Source: Actinomycetospora lemnae (GTDB lineage: Bacteria; Actinomycetota; Actinomycetes; Mycobacteriales; Pseudonocardiaceae). From it: 64,000 bases of DNA. Position 1 is the first letter of the stretch. Each line of letters begins with the position of its first letter. The stretch covers positions 1 to 64,000 of the forward strand of contig NZ_JAQZAO010000019.1 of NCBI RefSeq assembly GCF_028737315.1, in the 5' to 3' direction. A model generated the notes under the pieces. That model ran no database searches, was not told the origin of the DNA, and worked only from the letters and a program-made list of their open reading frames with translations. This document shows, piece after piece, positions 61,936 to 64,000 of this stretch. A program made the translations under genes and the position numbers.

Positions 61936-63305
61936 GACCGGCTCCCGGCTTCCTCGGCAGTGTCGGTGGTGGGTGCCGCGGCGGGCGCGGTGGTGAGCGG
62001 CACGCCGACCTCGACGCGGATGCCGCCCTGGGGCGCGCGGCGGATGCGCAGGGTGCCGCCGATCTCGCGGGCGCGCTCGGCCATGTTGACCAGGCCGCGG
62101 TGGGAGCCGTCGAGGTCGCCGGCGGCGGCGACCCGCAGCGAGCGGCGCACGTGCTCGGGGTCGCCGGTGCCGTCGTCGGACACCGAGAGCACCAGGCGGT
62201 CCTTGCGGTAGGCCAGGCGCACGACGGCCACCCCCGCCTCGGCGTGCACGGCCGCGTTGAACAGCGCCTCGCCCGCCACCCGGAACAGCGAGCGCTCCGC
62301 CGCGGACGACAGCGGCACCGGGCGCCCCTCGATGCGCACCTGGACCCGCAGGTCCGAGGGCATGTGGACCGTCGAGAGCTCCTCGAGCATGGCGGGCAGG
62401 CTCTGCCGCCCGCGGTCGCCGGAGTGGTTGAGCGCGTAGATCGCCGAGCGCAGCTGCTCGACGGCGCGCCGCGTCAGCGCCTTCGCCGTCTCGAGGCGCC
62501 GGCGCTGGCGCTCGTCGCGGATCTCGGAGCGGACGACCTCGATCTGCATGCCCGCCGAGAGCGCGTACTGGGTCACCGAGTCGTGCAGCTCGCGGGCGAT
62601 GCGGTGCCGCTCGGAGTCGAGCACCTCGCGCTGGCGGGCGACGGTCAGCGCGTCGCGGGTGTGCTGGAGCTGCTCGTTGCGGGCGGCGAGGTCCTCGGCG
62701 TGCCGGCTCGCCTCGCCGTAGAGGCGCATCGTGCGCTGGTGCAGCGCCGAGTTCTGCAGCGCCGCCGCGGTCTGGCCGGCGAGCACGCGCAGGACCGAGG
62801 CGTCGGTGGCGTCGATGGCCCGCTCGGCGCCGGTCCACGCCACGATCTCGCCGACGACGTCGCCGTCGAGGTGCACCGGGACGTGCAGGTGGTGGGGGTC
62901 GTGCGCGGGTTCCGACTCGGGGGTGACGACGTGCGTGTGGCCCTCGCCCGTGCGCACGGCGCGCAGGTGCGCGACGACCCACGGCGGCAGCTCCGGGTCG
63001 TCCGCGTCGACCTCCTCGCCCGCCGGGCCGAGCACGAGGTGGCGCGGCGCGGCCTCGGGCAGCGCGCCGTCGGCGAGGGCGAACACCACCCAGTGCGCGG
63101 TGAGGTGGTCGGCGGCTGCCTCGGCCACCGCGCGCACGAGCGTGCCCGGGCCCTCGGTGGTGCGCACCAGCGCGCGCGAGATCCGGTCGAGGGCGTGGAT
63201 GACCCGGCGCAGCCGCTCGGCCGAGGCCAGGTACTCGATGTAGAAGGACGGCTTGCCGGAGCGGATCCCGGTGAGCTGGTCCAGATCGTGGTGGTCGACG
63301 GACAT
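61932..63305 (-). CDS. GAF-type sensor histidine kinase
   Basis: 457 residues. A GAF domain spans roughly 35-190, with an unusual His-rich segment (EPAHDPHHLHVPVHL) near 135. A coiled-coil leads to the phosphoacceptor SERHRIARELHDSVTQYALS, histidine near 241. The ATPase domain shows FRVAGEALFNAAVHAEAGVA and SVSDDGTGDPEHV. No transmembrane segment, so it senses a cytosolic signal. ATG at 63303-63305, 5 bases from the alcohol dehydrogenase stop, so the three genes form one minus-strand unit. Confidence 0.9.
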   Translation of the reverse strand: MSVDHHDLDQLTGIRSGKPSFYIEYLASAERLRRVIHALDRISRALVRTTEGPGTLVRAVAEAAADHLTAHWVVFALADGALPEAAPRHLVLGPAGEEVDADDPELPPWVVAHLRAVRTGEGHTHVVTPESEPAHDPHHLHVPVHLDGDVVGEIVAWTGAERAIDATDASVLRVLAGQTAAALQNSALHQRTMRLYGEASRHAEDLAARNEQLQHTRDALTVARQREVLDSERHRIARELHDSVTQYALSAGMQIEVVRSEIRDERQRRRLETAKALTRRAVEQLRSAIYALNHSGDRGRQSLPAMLEELSTVHMPSDLRVQVRIEGRPVPLSSAAERSLFRVAGEALFNAAVHAEAGVAVVRLAYRKDRLVLSVSDDGTGDPEHVRRSLRVAAAGDLDGSHRGLVNMAERAREIGGTLRIRRAPQGGIRVEVGVPLTTAPAAAPTTDTAEEAGSRS

Positions 63306-63310
63306 CGGGG

Positions 63311-64000
63311 TTACAGGGCCGCCCGGAACAGTGTCTCGATGTCGGCCTGGCCGGCCTCGCGCGGGTTGGTGGACAGGCAGGCGTCGGCCAGCGTCATCGC
63401 CGACAGCAGCGGCACGTCCGCCTCGGTGACGCCGATCTCGCCCAGGCCCTTCGGCACGCCCAGCTCGTCGGCGAGCCGGCGCACCTCCGCCGCCGCCCAC
63501 TCCGCGGCCTCCGCGGCGCCGGCCGTCGAGTCGGGCACGATGCGCCCGGGCAGGCCGAGGGCCTGCGCGATCGGGACGAACCGGTGCGGGTCGGGCTCGC
63601 TGTTGAAGCGGATGACGTGCGGCAGCAGCACCCCGTTGATGACGCCGTGCGGCAGGTCGAGCAGGCCCCCGACCTGGTGGCTCATCGCGTGCGCGGCGCC
63701 GAGGATCGCGTTGGTGAACGCGAGTCCCGCCTCGAGCGCGGCCTGCGCCATGCAGGTGCGCGCGGCCTCGTCGGCGGGGTGGTCCATGGTGCGCTCGAGG
63801 TGCTCGCCGACCAGCGCGATCGCCTGCAGCGCGTGGTGGTCGGTCAGCGGGTTGTGGGCGCGCGAGACGTAGGCCTCGATGCCGTGGGTGAGCGCGTCGA
63901 GCCCGGTGGCGGCGTTGAGCCAGTCGGGCATCGTCGTGAGCAGCGACGGGTCGACGACCGAGACGTCGGGCACCATCGCCCGCCCCAGGATCGTGATCTT
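63311..64000 (-). CDS. Iron-containing alcohol dehydrogenase, 5' part outside the window
   Basis: At least 230 residues, open at the window edge. The C-terminal metal-binding part has NAATGLDALTHGIEAYVSRAHNP, NAILGAAHAMSHQVGGLLDLPHG, and the histidine ligands in these blocks. It is group III (iron) alcohol dehydrogenase of the EutG/1,3-propanediol dehydrogenase type, distinct from mdo at 47053. It heads the operon with the kinase and regulator, suggesting alcohol or diol oxidation under their control. The N-terminal NAD-binding domain cannot be seen. Confidence 0.92.
   Translation of the reverse strand, partial: KITILGRAMVPDVSVVDPSLLTTMPDWLNAATGLDALTHGIEAYVSRAHNPLTDHHALQAIALVGEHLERTMDHPADEAARTCMAQAALEAGLAFTNAILGAAHAMSHQVGGLLDLPHGVINGVLLPHVIRFNSEPDPHRFVPIAQALGLPGRIVPDSTAGAAEAAEWAAAEVRRLADELGVPKGLGEIGVTEADVPLLSAMTLADACLSTNPREAGQADIETLFRAAL

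Overview
The window is very high-GC DNA with strong G/C bias at third codon positions, frequent GTG starts and many 4-bp GTGA/ATGA start-stop overlaps. Gene content (mycofactocin genes, NDMA-type methanol dehydrogenase, red-type RuBisCO with CbbX, bacterial NO synthase, Pls-like adenylation protein, MftR, SigJ/ECF41-type sigma factor) points to an actinomycete, most likely Pseudonocardiaceae such as Pseudonocardia or Actinomycetospora. The taxon is inference. No IS element, prophage, CRISPR array, rRNA or tRNA was recognised.

Layout. 0-5.5 kb: DNA repair (ogt, alkA-like), a degenerate trehalose-phosphatase-like protein, a VOC protein, an AraC regulator, a P1-type peptidase and thiamine salvage (thiE, thiM). 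5.6-10.5 kb: minus-strand operon coxS-coxL-coxM-coxG for a molybdenum hydroxylase of the CO dehydrogenase family, with a form II active-site motif. 10.9-13.6 kb: pyruvate phosphate dikinase. 13.7-21.6 kb: minus-strand set with MOSC protein, mycofactocin glycosyltransferase mftF, phosphoribosyltransferase, hotdog protein, creatininase-family mftE and two FadH/OYE-type flavoproteins. 22-29.3 kb: four-gene plus-strand operon of a Pls-like adenylation/carrier/membrane protein, a GATase-like protein, an M1 lipoprotein peptidase and a membrane acyltransferase-like protein. 29.4-30.9 kb: membrane-anchored Hsp70-like protein. 31.1-39.8 kb: Calvin-cycle island (cbbY-like, phosphoribulokinase, two-component pair, cbbL, cbbS, cbbX, LysR regulator, class I aldolase). 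40-43 kb: DUF6223-like protein, a histidine kinase and a frameshifted response regulator, and a Ser/Asp-repeat membrane protein. 43.2-46 kb: mftC, mftB, mftA (minus) with divergent mftR and a GntR regulator. 47-52.2 kb: methanol dehydrogenase, MoxR ATPase, VWA protein and an MftM-like methyltransferase. 52.2-57.1 kb: NO synthase, a membrane protein and a globin-reductase. 57.2-64 kb: OsmC, MFS/HxlR, an AhpD-like protein with an ECF41-type sigma factor, and a two-component pair beside an iron alcohol dehydrogenase.

How it fits together. Methanol or another alcohol is oxidised by a mycofactocin-linked dehydrogenase. The cofactor precursor peptide (MftA) is processed by MftB/C/E, glycosylated by MftF and probably methylated by MftM; mftD is not in the window. 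CO2 can be fixed by the RuBisCO/phosphoribulokinase set. The window suggests facultative C1 or autotrophic metabolism, but the CoxL form II motif does not by itself support CO oxidation.

The most unusual structure is a set of dispersed short palindromic repeats (called P1-P4 here). Several copies lie in-frame inside, or at the end of, mycofactocin genes: two in mftF, one inside and one at the 3' end of the first OYE gene. A further, non-palindromic repeat lies in an apparent C-terminal extension of mftC.
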